A stretch of 13,927 bases of DNA, taken from contig JAGSPQ010000007.1 in NCBI GenBank assembly GCA_018262385.1, positions 1 to 13,927 of the forward strand. The letters are read 5' to 3'. Positions 1 through 6,550 of this stretch are shown piece by piece. Both the position numbers and the translations under genes were made by a program. This DNA comes from Myxococcaceae bacterium. GTDB taxonomy: Bacteria; Myxococcota; Myxococcia; Myxococcales; Myxococcaceae. Numbering within the stretch: position 1 is the first letter of the stretch; every line of letters starts with the position of its first letter. The notes beneath the pieces are model-generated. The model worked only from the letters and a program-made list of their open reading frames with translations. It was not told the origin of the DNA and did not search any database.

Positions 1-166
1 CGAGGTGCGGCAGTTGGTGAGTGCGGGATCTTCGGCGGCCGAGCTCACCGCGGCGGCGCGCCGGGCCGGGCTGCGGTCGCTGCGCGAGGCGGCGGTGCTG
101 AAGCTCGCTCAGGGGCTGACTTCGTTCGAAGAGGTCTTGAGGATGACCTCCACCGCCCAGTGGTAG
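1..166 (+). CDS. C-terminal end of a GspE/PilB-family secretion or pilus ATPase (partial)
   Basis: Reading from base 2 gives 54 residues ending at a TAG stop (164-166), with no start inside the window. The tail has the pattern that closes type II secretion / type IV pilus assembly ATPases: a helix like LVSAGSSAAELTAAARRAG, then LRSLREAAVLKLAQGLTSFE and EVLRMT. In the family this stretch follows the nucleotide-binding core and packs the hexamer that powers pilin or pseudopilin assembly at the inner membrane. The Walker boxes lie outside the window, so PilB cannot be separated from GspE or a paralogue. The next gene starts 11 bp downstream (or overlaps by 7 bp if GTG 160 is used), so the two are probably cotranscribed. 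Family assignment rests only on the C-terminal pattern. Confidence 0.72.
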   Translation, partial: EVRQLVSAGSSAAELTAAARRAGLRSLREAAVLKLAQGLTSFEEVLRMTSTAQW

Positions 167-177
167 GGTCGGCGGCA

Positions 178-1176
178 ATGTTCGGCAGGGCAGCCGCTGC
201 ACTCGCACTGTTGCTGATCGCCGGTGCCGCGCGAGCCCAGGCGCCCGACAGCGAGCCGGCTCCGACCGCGGCCGAGCGCTTCGTGGTCCGCAACTTCGAG
301 GCGAACAAGGTGGCGCTCGACCAGGCGCCGGGGCTGACCCAGGCGATCGCGACCCGGATGGCCGAGGCGAACCTGAAGGTGGTCTCGCCGGACGACATCC
401 AGAAAGCGGTCGGGCTCGATCGCCAGCGCGAGCTGCTCGGGTGCAGCGGCGACGCGGCGTGCGCGATCGAGCTGGCCGGTGCGCTGGACGCCCGCTACGT
501 GGTCAGCGGTCGCGTCGATCGCTTCAACCAGCGCTACCTGCTCAGCGCGACGGTGTGGGATCAGAGGCTCACCGAGGTGAAGGTGAAGTCCCAGCGGGAA
601 GTCGCCGACGCGGGGCTGCTGTCCCAGGCGATGGAGGAGATCGCCGACGAGCTGCTCGCGCCCTTCGGAGTGCCGCCGAAGGTCGAGGTCAAGCTGGCCG
701 ACCGGGTCGATTCGCTGGGCTTCAACCTCGGGCTGAAGCTGGGGACCACGCTGCTCACCAGCCTGTTCCGGCTGGCCCCGGTGGGCGAGATCGAGCTGGG
801 TTTCCGGATCTCGCACGCCTGGCTGGTGATCCTGCAGATCGGCTTCGGGATCGCGTTCGACCAGACCACCCAGACCAACGTCGGGCTCACCCCCGGGCTG
901 CTCGGACTGCGCTACCACTTCCGGGCGGAGAAGGACCTGCAGCCCACCCTGGGCGGCGGGCTGGGGGTGATCACCACCATCGCCGCGGCGCGGGGGAAGG
1001 CGCGGCTGAGCGCGCTGCTCAACCTCGGGCTGCTCTACCTGATCACCCAGCGGGTCAGCGCGTCGGTCGAGGCCTCGATGGATGTGCTGGGGCTGGCCTA
1101 CGGCGTCGCCGAGAAGACCAGCGCGCTCACGGGCATCAATTTCGGGTTGTCGCTGGGCATCAACTACCGATTCTAA
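178..1176 (+). CDS. Exported protein: CsgG/TolB-like N-terminal domain plus probable outer-membrane beta-barrel
   Basis: A 332-aa protein from ATG 178; GTG 160 would add six residues ahead of an already complete signal peptide, so ATG is preferred. Residues 1-20 are a Sec signal peptide (charged start, Ala/Leu core, cleavage after ARA before QAPD). Residues about 35-165 form an alpha/beta domain with the pattern of myxobacterial CsgG/TolB-N-like proteins: an FVVRNFEAN strand, VVSPDDIQKAVGLDRQ, a two-cysteine segment LLGCSGDAACAIEL, then ARYVVSGRVDR. From about residue 185 the sequence becomes alternating amphipathic, glycine-rich strands (LGLRYHF, LGGGLGVITT, LGLLYLI) and ends in Phe after NYR. 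This is the usual terminal signature of Bam-inserted outer-membrane barrels. The TPR lipoprotein gene follows after 13 bp. Role unknown; an outer-membrane assembly or sensing role is inference. No exact family is recognised. Confidence 0.8.
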   Translation: MFGRAAAALALLLIAGAARAQAPDSEPAPTAAERFVVRNFEANKVALDQAPGLTQAIATRMAEANLKVVSPDDIQKAVGLDRQRELLGCSGDAACAIELAGALDARYVVSGRVDRFNQRYLLSATVWDQRLTEVKVKSQREVADAGLLSQAMEEIADELLAPFGVPPKVEVKLADRVDSLGFNLGLKLGTTLLTSLFRLAPVGEIELGFRISHAWLVILQIGFGIAFDQTTQTNVGLTPGLLGLRYHFRAEKDLQPTLGGGLGVITTIAAARGKARLSALLNLGLLYLITQRVSASVEASMDVLGLAYGVAEKTSALTGINFGLSLGINYRF

Positions 1177-1189
1177 AGAAGGGATCTTC

Positions 1190-2323
1190 ATGCGCCTGAC
1201 CTCCATCTTCCTCGCCGTGCTGTGTCTGACCGGCTGCAAACCGAAGGACGACGCGGCGCCGGATCCGAAGGCGCAGGCCGACGGGCTCTACCTGGCCGGC
1301 ACCGCCGCCTACATGAAGGGCGAGTTCAAGCAGGCCCACGATCACTACGCCGAGGTGAAGAAGCTCAACCCGACCGATCCGCGCCTGCCCGCGGCGGAGG
1401 GCGAGGTGTACCTGGCCGAGGTGAAGCTCGACGACGCGCTGAAGAGCTTCGAGGAAGCGGTGAAGCTGGAGCCCAAACGCGCCACCACCTGGAGCCGGCT
1501 CGGCTTCATCCACTCGCTCAAGGGCCGGCCGGCCGAAGCGAAGCAGGCGCTGACCAGAGCGCTCGAGCTCAACCCCAGAGACTTCAACGCGCTCGAGTCG
1601 ATGGCCGAGATGGATCTGAAGGAGAAGAACCTCGACGAGGCGGTGAAGCACTTCCTCGCCGCGTCGCAGGCTGCGCCCGAGGCGGTCCGCGCTCCGCTGG
1701 CGATGCGGGCGGTGGAGGAGCTGACGAAGGGCGGCCGCGATGGCGAGGCGCTCCAGCTGCTCGAGGCGACGGTGAAGAAGGGGATCACGTCGCCCGAGAT
1801 GTTCAGCGAGCTGGGCGATCGGCTGGTGGGGGCAGGGCGGCTGCCCGAGGCGGTGGTGGCGTACACCGACGCGGCGAAGGCCAACCCGGCCGATCCCGCG
1901 CTGTGGGAGCTGGTCGGTGAGCTGCAGATGAAGCTCGACAAGCCTGCCGACGCCGAGGCCGCCTTTCGCGAGTCGCTGCGGGTGAAGGATCGCGGCGTGG
2001 TGCACGCCTCGCTCGCCCGCCTGTGCCAGGCCCGCAAGGATGCCGCCTGCACCAAGAGCGAGCTCGATCAGGCGCTCACCAAGGCGTCGGGGGAAGAGCC
2101 GCGCGAGCTGATCGACATCGCCGATCTGCTCGCCTCGGTGGGCCGCAAGGCCGACGCGCTGGCCCTGCTCAAGGGGCTGGCGGACGAGGAAGAGTCGGCG
2201 GGCGACGCCCCGCTGCAGCTGAAGCTGGCCCGGCTGGCGAAGGAAGTCGGCGACCCGCCCACCCTGAAGGCGGCCTGCGATCGGGTGCTGGCGTCGGATG
2301 CGGGCGTGAAGAAGTGCCCCTGA
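1190..2323 (+). CDS. TPR-repeat lipoprotein
   Basis: A 377-aa protein. ATG 1190 is chosen because it has a Shine-Dalgarno run (AAGAAGGG) about six bases upstream and opens a type II signal peptide, with lipobox LTGC making Cys16 the lipidated residue. Upstream in-frame starts only read through the previous gene. After a short linker, residues about 28-375 are mostly tandem tetratricopeptide helices with the usual small and aromatic positions (AYMKGEFKQAHDHYAEVKKL, LGFIHSLKGRPAEAKQALTR, LGDRLVGAGRLPEAVVAYTD). I count roughly eight to nine repeats, degenerating towards the C-terminus. TPR solenoids are protein-binding scaffolds, and in envelope lipoproteins they often serve secretion, pilus or outer-membrane assembly. 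It sits 13 bp after the exported barrel-like protein, so the two are likely translated from one mRNA and may act together; that is inference. Confidence 0.88.
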   Translation: MRLTSIFLAVLCLTGCKPKDDAAPDPKAQADGLYLAGTAAYMKGEFKQAHDHYAEVKKLNPTDPRLPAAEGEVYLAEVKLDDALKSFEEAVKLEPKRATTWSRLGFIHSLKGRPAEAKQALTRALELNPRDFNALESMAEMDLKEKNLDEAVKHFLAASQAAPEAVRAPLAMRAVEELTKGGRDGEALQLLEATVKKGITSPEMFSELGDRLVGAGRLPEAVVAYTDAAKANPADPALWELVGELQMKLDKPADAEAAFRESLRVKDRGVVHASLARLCQARKDAACTKSELDQALTKASGEEPRELIDIADLLASVGRKADALALLKGLADEEESAGDAPLQLKLARLAKEVGDPPTLKAACDRVLASDAGVKKCP

Positions 2324-2403
2324 AACTCGCCAGGTAATTGCGCCCAAACGTCAACGAACCGCACAGATGCGGGCGGATCTCGATCAGCGCGGCCGACGAC
2401 AAT

Positions 2404-2431
2404 CTCCTTTGAGCAAAGGGGCTGTCGGAGG
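2404..2431 (+). promoter_or_regulatory. Strong ribosome binding site with an adjacent hairpin upstream of the LysM-GH19 gene
   Basis: GGAGG at 2427-2431 sits five bases before ATG 2437 and fixes that start. Just upstream, CTCCTTT (2404-2410) can pair with AAAGGGG (2415-2421) across a 4-base loop with one G-U pair. The same CTCC (2404-2407) could instead pair with GGAG of the ribosome binding site. The rest of the gap 2324-2436 shows only a short 5-bp stem at 2359-2372 and no convincing promoter. Confidence 0.5.
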
Positions 2432-2436
2432 CAGCA

Positions 2437-3567
2437 ATGAGCAGCTACCGGATCCAGAGCGGAGACACCCTCGGAGCACTCGCCGCGCGGTTTCACACCA
2501 CCGTCAACGCGCTCGCCCAGCACAACGGCATCGCCAACCCCAACCTGATCTACGCCGGCCAGGATCTTCAGATCGCCGACGGGTTCGACGCCCCCGCGCC
2601 GGCGCCGGTCGAGCTGTCGCCCGCGCCGACCCCTCCGCCCGGGCAGCGCTACACGATTCAGTCCGGCGACACGCTGAGCGGGATCGCCGCCCGGTTCGGC
2701 AGCTCGGTCGGGGCGATCGCCGCCGCGAACGGAATTGCCAACCCGAACCTGATCTACGCCGGGCAGGAGCTGACCCTTCCGGGAGGCGACGCCCCGGTCG
2801 GGCCGGCGCCGGCCCCCACGCCTCCTCCGGCCGATCTGGCCCAGACCTGGACGGTGCGATCGGGCGACACCTTGAGCGCAATCGCCGCCCGCTTCGGCAC
2901 CTCGGTCGCCGCGCTCGCCCAGACCAACCACCTCGCCAACCCCAACCTGATCTACCCGGGCCAGCGGCTGACCATCCCCGGGGGCTCGGGGCCGGTCGAC
3001 GGGCCGTCGCAGGTCGCTGCGCCGCCGGGGCCGACCACCGGGGGCGTCTCGGTCGCGCAGCTGCAGCAGATCATGCCGGACCTCAGCGCCGCGACCGCCA
3101 GCTACTACCTGCCGTACCTGAACCAGGCGATGGCCGAGGGAGGGATCAACACTCCCCGCCGCCAGGCCGCGTTCCTCGCCCAGCTCGCCGCCGAGAGCGG
3201 CCAGTTCCGGTGGATGGAAGAGATCGCCAGCGGCGCCGCCTACGAGGGCCGCACTGATCTGGGCAACACCCAGCCGGGGGACGGAGTGCGGTTCAAGGGG
3301 CGGGGGCCGATTCAGCTCACCGGCCGCTCGAACTACGGGGCGGCATCGGCGGCGCTCGGGATCGACCTGGTCGGCAACCCGACCCGCGCGGCAGACCCGG
3401 ACGTCGGCTTCCGCACCGCGGCCTGGTTCTGGAACAGCCGCAACCTCAACTCCTACGCCGACGCGGGGAACTTCGACGCGATCACCTACCGGGTGAACGG
3501 CGGGTACAACGGGAAGGCGGCGCGCGACGCCTACTACGCCCGGGCGCTCGCGGTTCTGGGTGGCTAG
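2437..3567 (+). CDS. Cell-wall hydrolase: three LysM domains plus GH19 lysozyme/chitinase-type domain, no signal peptide
   Basis: A 376-aa protein with a strong Shine-Dalgarno (GGAGG). LysM domains span about residues 4-46, 72-115 and 138-182, each with the SGDTL motif and ANPNLIYxGQ end. They are joined by Pro/Ala-rich linkers. Residues about 204-376 are a glycoside hydrolase family 19 domain. E253 (AAESG) and E270 (YEGR) match the two catalytic glutamates, and GRGPIQLTGRSNY (288-300) is the family substrate-cleft motif. LysM binds the GlcNAc backbone of peptidoglycan or chitin, and GH19 cleaves chitin or, in bacterial and phage members, peptidoglycan. The protein begins directly with the first LysM strand: no Sec, Tat or lipoprotein signal is present, as in phage endolysins and effectors exported by contractile machines. 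It converges on lexA with a single base between the stops. Enzyme class is confident; target and export route are not. Confidence 0.92.
   Translation: MSSYRIQSGDTLGALAARFHTTVNALAQHNGIANPNLIYAGQDLQIADGFDAPAPAPVELSPAPTPPPGQRYTIQSGDTLSGIAARFGSSVGAIAAANGIANPNLIYAGQELTLPGGDAPVGPAPAPTPPPADLAQTWTVRSGDTLSAIAARFGTSVAALAQTNHLANPNLIYPGQRLTIPGGSGPVDGPSQVAAPPGPTTGGVSVAQLQQIMPDLSAATASYYLPYLNQAMAEGGINTPRRQAAFLAQLAAESGQFRWMEEIASGAAYEGRTDLGNTQPGDGVRFKGRGPIQLTGRSNYGAASAALGIDLVGNPTRAADPDVGFRTAAWFWNSRNLNSYADAGNFDAITYRVNGGYNGKAARDAYYARALAVLGG
2533..2955 (+). repeat. Three LysM-coding repeats
   Basis: A 21-base segment coding for ANPNLIY recurs at 2533-2553, 2737-2757 and 2935-2955. The first and third copies are identical and the second differs by one base. 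Spacings are 204 and 198 bases (68 and 66 codons), matching the LysM-plus-linker unit. This reflects domain duplication inside the gene, not a mobile repeat. Confidence 0.85.
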
Positions 3568-3568
3568 G

Positions 3569-4234
3569 CTAGAGCCGGCCGCCCAGCATCTTCCGGTAGA
3601 CCCCGACCACCTGGCCCAGGATCTGGGTCTGCTTGAACTCGGACTTGTGGACGTAGATCGGCTCCATGTCCTTGTTCGCCGGCTGGAACCGGATCCGATC
3701 GCCCTCGGGGAAGTAGCGCTTCACCGTCGCCTCGTCCTCGATCAGCGCGACCACGATCTCGCCGGGGGAAGCCGAGGCGGTCTTGCGGACGAACAGGTAG
3801 TCGCCGTCGAAGATCCCGTCTTCGATCATCGACTGCCCCTTCACCCGCAGCGCGAACACCTCTTTGCCGCTGCCGCCGAGCAGGAAGCTGTCGATCCGCA
3901 CCGAGTCTTCGACGTTCTCGGTCGCCAGCAGCGGCGCGCCGGCCGCCACCCGCCCCAGCAGCGGCACGTCGATCATCCCTGACTCGCGCCGGTGGCTGCC
4001 GATGCCGAGCACCATCCGCGCCCGCTTGGTCGGCACCAGGCTGCGGCTCTGCTGCTCGCCCCGGGTGAGGTAGCCCTTGCGCTCGAGCGCCTTGAGATGA
4101 TCGTTCACCCCGTTGGTGGACTTGATGTCCATCTCCTCGCCGATCTCGCGAATCGTCGGGGGAAACCCCCGGTTCTCCGACTCGTGGACGATGAACTGGA
4201 GGATTTCCTTCTGCCGGTCGGTCAACTCATCCAC
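3569..4234 (-). CDS. lexA: LexA repressor, self-cleaving SOS regulator
   Basis: A 221-aa protein from GTG 4234. This start puts [11 protein letters not shown] at the N-terminus, as in LexA, and has GAGG six bases upstream. ATG 4285 would add 17 unlike residues and place the operator palindrome inside the gene, so it is rejected. Residues about 2-65 are a winged helix-turn-helix with recognition helix [16 protein letters not shown]. Residues about 86-215 are the S24 peptidase domain, with cleavage site Ala98-Gly99 (VAAGAP), nucleophile Ser135 (GQSM) and general base Lys172 (TVKRY); all are intact. In the family, RecA-DNA filaments stimulate self-cleavage and relieve repression of DNA-damage genes. 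Autoregulation is supported by the palindrome just upstream. The stop is one base from that of the LysM-GH19 gene, leaving no room for a terminator between them. Confidence 0.96.
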   Translation of the reverse strand: MDELTDRQKEILQFIVHESENRGFPPTIREIGEEMDIKSTNGVNDHLKALERKGYLTRGEQQSRSLVPTKRARMVLGIGSHRRESGMIDVPLLGRVAAGAPLLATENVEDSVRIDSFLLGGSGKEVFALRVKGQSMIEDGIFDGDYLFVRKTASASPGEIVVALIEDEATVKRYFPEGDRIRFQPANKDMEPIYVHKSEFKQTQILGQVVGVYRKMLGGRL

Positions 4235-4262
4235 GGGGGGCCTCGGGGGAAGGGTGCAAGGG

Positions 4263-4284
4263 TGTTCAGTATGGTCCCTGAACA
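4263..4284. promoter_or_regulatory. Candidate LexA operator (perfect 7-bp inverted repeat)
   Basis: TGTTCAG (4263-4269) and CTGAACA (4278-4284) are perfect inverted arms separated by 8 bases. The site lies 28 bases upstream of the lexA GTG and overlaps the spacer and -10 region of its predicted promoter, as expected for autorepression. GTTC/GAAC half-sites are known elements of several LexA operators. Here they are everted compared with the GAAC-N4-GTTC order of the Bacillus type. It could also affect the divergent lipoprotein gene at 4393. Confidence 0.75.
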
Positions 4285-4299
4285 AGCGGGTAGTGTCAA
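4271..4299 (-). promoter_or_regulatory. Predicted lexA promoter
   Basis: On the minus strand TTGACA, a perfect sigma-70 -35 element, occupies 4299-4294. At 17-bp spacing a weak -10 (GACCAT, 4276-4271) lies inside the operator palindrome; CATACT at 20-bp spacing is an alternative. The -35 is convincing and the -10 is not certain. Confidence 0.5.
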
Positions 4300-4392
4300 T
4301 TTTTCGAAGGCTCCAGGCACCGAACCCCGGTTGCTTCCACGTCTTTTTTTGGCGCGGCCCGAGCGGGGGTGGTTTGGTACCTGACGGGCATC

Positions 4393-4908
4393 ATGAGGCG
4401 ACTGACCAGACGGGAGGGGGTGCTGGCCGCGCTGGCCTGCGTGGGCCTCGGCGCGTGCGATGGCCACCTCAACAAGGAAGGCTATTTCACCAAGGGCCAC
4501 CTCCAGTACCGGGTGGCCGCCCCCGATCCGGCCACGTGGCAGCAGGTGAAGTTCGCCGGCAATGATCTGGCCTGGATCGCCCGGACCAGCGCCCACGTGC
4601 TGTCGGTGAACGCCACCTGCGAAGAGCATGGGGACCCCGGGCTGGAGGTGCTCACCAACCACCTGCTGTTCGGCTTCACCGAGAAGGAACTGAAGACCCG
4701 GCAGACGAAGCTGATCGACGGGCGCGAGGCGCTGCTGTCGAACTACCTGGCCAAGCTCGATGGCGTTCCAGTTGAGATCGACGTCGCCGTCCTGAAGAAG
4801 AACGACTGCGTGCACGACTTCATCTACATCTCGCCGCCCGGGCGAGCCGCGGAGCACCGGGCCCAGTTCGATCGGCTGCTCTCGGAGTTCACCGCGGAGC
4901 GGGGCTAG
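4393..4908 (+). CDS. Small lipoprotein at the head of the MCE/Mla transporter operon
   Basis: A 171-aa protein from ATG 4393; GTG 4369 would only lengthen the N-terminus ahead of a complete signal peptide. MRRLTRRE followed by an Ala/Leu core and lipobox LGAC makes Cys22 the lipidated residue. Asp23 at +2 would be an inner-membrane retention signal under the E. coli Lol rule, which may not hold in this organism. The mature part contains LQYRVAAPDPATWQQVKF, LAWIARTSAHVLSV and two further cysteines (ATCEE, NDCVHD) that could form a disulfide. No family is recognised with certainty. The stop is 4 bp from the MlaE-like start, so it is probably cotranscribed and perhaps an accessory lipoprotein of the transporter; that is inference. 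The 158-bp gap to lexA holds the lexA control region, and I see no clear promoter for this gene in it. Confidence 0.85.
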   Translation: MRRLTRREGVLAALACVGLGACDGHLNKEGYFTKGHLQYRVAAPDPATWQQVKFAGNDLAWIARTSAHVLSVNATCEEHGDPGLEVLTNHLLFGFTEKELKTRQTKLIDGREALLSNYLAKLDGVPVEIDVAVLKKNDCVHDFIYISPPGRAAEHRAQFDRLLSEFTAERG

Positions 4909-4912
4909 AGCG

Positions 4913-5770
4913 ATGGCCGGCGAGCATCCCCCCGATCCCGAGACCACCCAGGTCCACGCCGCCCAGCCGGAGTTCGGCGACATGGTGCAGCAGGAGCTGG
5001 AGTCGCTGCTCCCGTTCACCGCCCGGGTCCGCCAGTTCTTCGAGCAGCTGGGCGGGATGGTGGTGATGTCGATGCGGGCGCTCCGGCGGGCCCTGCACCG
5101 TCCCTGGGGGCTGGGTGATCTGGCGTACCAGATGGTCGCCCTGGGCCAGCGCTCGCTGTCGATCGCCACCCTGGTCGCGATCTTCGCCGGCCTGGTGATC
5201 TCTTTGCAGTTCGCCTACTTCCTCGCCCGCTTCGGGGTCCAGCACACCGTCGGCAAGGTGGTGGTGCTGACCTTGTTCCGCGAGCTGGGGCCGGTGCTCA
5301 CCGCGTTGACGGTCGGAGCGCGGATCGGCTCGGGGATCACCGCCGAGCTGGGCTCGATGAAGGTGACCGAGCAGATCGACGCCATCGCCGCCCTGGGCGC
5401 CGACCCGATCAAGAAGCTGGTCGCCCCCCGCCTGATCGCCTGCACCGTGGTGCTGCCGGTGCTGACCGCGCTCGCCGACGTCTTCGGCCTCGTCGCCGGC
5501 TCGCTGGTGGTCTACAGCGAGTACGACATCCCGCTCGAGCAGTTCTACCGGTCGGTGGTCGAGACCGCCACGCTCGCCGACTTCACTTCCGGCATCGCCA
5601 AGAGCGCGATCTTCGGCTTCGTGATCGCCGCCGTCGGCTGCTTCAAGGGCTTCAACGTCAGCGGCGGCACCGAGGGAGTCGGCCGGGCGACCACCGAGAC
5701 GGTGGCGATCGCCTCGGTGGCGATCTGCCTGTCGGACTTCTTCCTCACCAAGCTGTTCCTCTCTCTGTGA
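4913..5770 (+). CDS. mlaE: MlaE-family ABC transporter permease
   Basis: A 285-aa integral membrane protein. About 75 N-terminal residues include an acidic, Pro-rich start and an amphipathic interfacial helix. They are followed by roughly five hydrophobic segments: around LVAIFAGLVISLQF, the VLTALTVGARIG region, VVLPVLTALADVFGLVAG, IFGFVIAAVG and the C-terminal VAICLSDFFLTKLF. The family hallmark ELGPVLTALTVGARIGSGI starts at E124 and continues into AELGSMKVTEQIDAIAALG, the loop that contacts the ATPase. MlaE permeases form the inner-membrane dimer of MCE transporters that move phospholipids between the membranes. The N-terminus is somewhat longer than in E. coli MlaE. The gene starts 4 bp after the lipoprotein and its stop overlaps the ATPase start by 4 bp, indicating translational coupling. 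Confidence 0.95.
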   Translation: MAGEHPPDPETTQVHAAQPEFGDMVQQELESLLPFTARVRQFFEQLGGMVVMSMRALRRALHRPWGLGDLAYQMVALGQRSLSIATLVAIFAGLVISLQFAYFLARFGVQHTVGKVVVLTLFRELGPVLTALTVGARIGSGITAELGSMKVTEQIDAIAALGADPIKKLVAPRLIACTVVLPVLTALADVFGLVAGSLVVYSEYDIPLEQFYRSVVETATLADFTSGIAKSAIFGFVIAAVGCFKGFNVSGGTEGVGRATTETVAIASVAICLSDFFLTKLFLSL

Positions 5771-6504
5771 CGCCCCTGATCCAGTACCAGGACATCTACA
5801 AGGCCTTCGGGAAGAAGAAGATCTTCGAGGGGCTCGATCTGCAGATCGAGAAGGGCGAGACGCTGACGATCATCGGCGGCTCGGGCACCGGCAAGAGCGT
5901 GCTGCTCAAGCTGCTGATCGGGCTGCTCTACCCCGACTCGGGGGCGATCCTCTTCGACGGGGCGGACGTCACCCAGCTGCCCGAGGAAGGCCTGCGGGCG
6001 GTGCGCAAGCGGGTCTCGATGGTCTTCCAGGGGTCGGCGCTGTTCGACTCGCTCACCGTGGGGGAGAACATCGCCTACCCGCTGCGGGAGAACATGCGCG
6101 AGCTGAGCGAGGACGAGATCCGTGCCCGGGTGGCGAACAAGCTCGAGCTGGTGAACCTCGCCGGGATCGAGCAGATGAAGCCCTCGGATCTGTCGGGAGG
6201 CATGCGCAAGCGGGTCGGCCTCGCCCGGGCGATCGCCACCGACCCGGAGGTGATCTTGTGGGACGAGCCGACCACCGGCCTCGACCCGATCAGCACCCGG
6301 GTGATCGACGAGCTGATCGTCTCGATGAAGAAGACCCTGGGCGCCACCAGCGTGGTGGTGACCCACGACATGGACAGCGCGTTCCGGGTCAGCGACCGGA
6401 TGGCGATGCTGGCCCGCCGGAAGATCGTCGAGTGCGGAACTGTTTCGCAGATGCAGAACTCGAAAAATCCCGACGTTCGGGCATTCTTCGATGCGAGGAA
6501 GTGA
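5767..6504 (+). CDS. mlaF: MlaF-family ABC transporter ATP-binding protein
   Basis: A 245-aa ATPase starting with GTG in a GTGA overlap with the permease stop. All ABC motifs are present: Walker A GGSGTGKS (37-44), Q-loop Gln88, signature LSGGM (142-146), Walker B VILWDE (162-167) with catalytic Glu167, D-loop after GLDP, and switch His200. The sequence VSMVFQGSALFDSLTVGENI is typical of the MlaF/Ttg2A branch, as is the short length without a substrate-binding extension. It would sit on the cytoplasmic face and drive lipid movement through MlaE. There is no clear ribosome binding site, so translation probably depends on the upstream gene. The stop is 46 bp before the MCE protein. Confidence 0.96.
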   Translation: MTPLIQYQDIYKAFGKKKIFEGLDLQIEKGETLTIIGGSGTGKSVLLKLLIGLLYPDSGAILFDGADVTQLPEEGLRAVRKRVSMVFQGSALFDSLTVGENIAYPLRENMRELSEDEIRARVANKLELVNLAGIEQMKPSDLSGGMRKRVGLARAIATDPEVILWDEPTTGLDPISTRVIDELIVSMKKTLGATSVVVTHDMDSAFRVSDRMAMLARRKIVECGTVSQMQNSKNPDVRAFFDARK

Positions 6505-6550
6505 CGCGCACCCGTAGCGTTCGCAAGAAAAATCGTGGTGAACGAAGAAC

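Noticed and set aside
109..1239. A 376-codon minus-strand frame opposite the exported barrel-like protein
   Set aside because: Repetitive Arg/Gln/Asp-rich translation with no recognisable fold, whereas the plus strand has a signal peptide and coherent domains.
2359..2372. CCGCA-CAGA-TGCGG stem as a terminator after the TPR lipoprotein gene
   Set aside because: The stem is only five base pairs and no T-tract follows.
4316..4336. GGCAC ... TTGCTT resembling a sigma-54 promoter for the divergent lipoprotein gene
   Set aside because: The GG and GC elements are 17 bases apart instead of 12, so the spacing is wrong for sigma-54.
4344..4350. Run of seven T residues as a possible terminator
   Set aside because: No stem precedes it and no plus-strand gene ends there; it is in the gap ahead of the lipoprotein gene.
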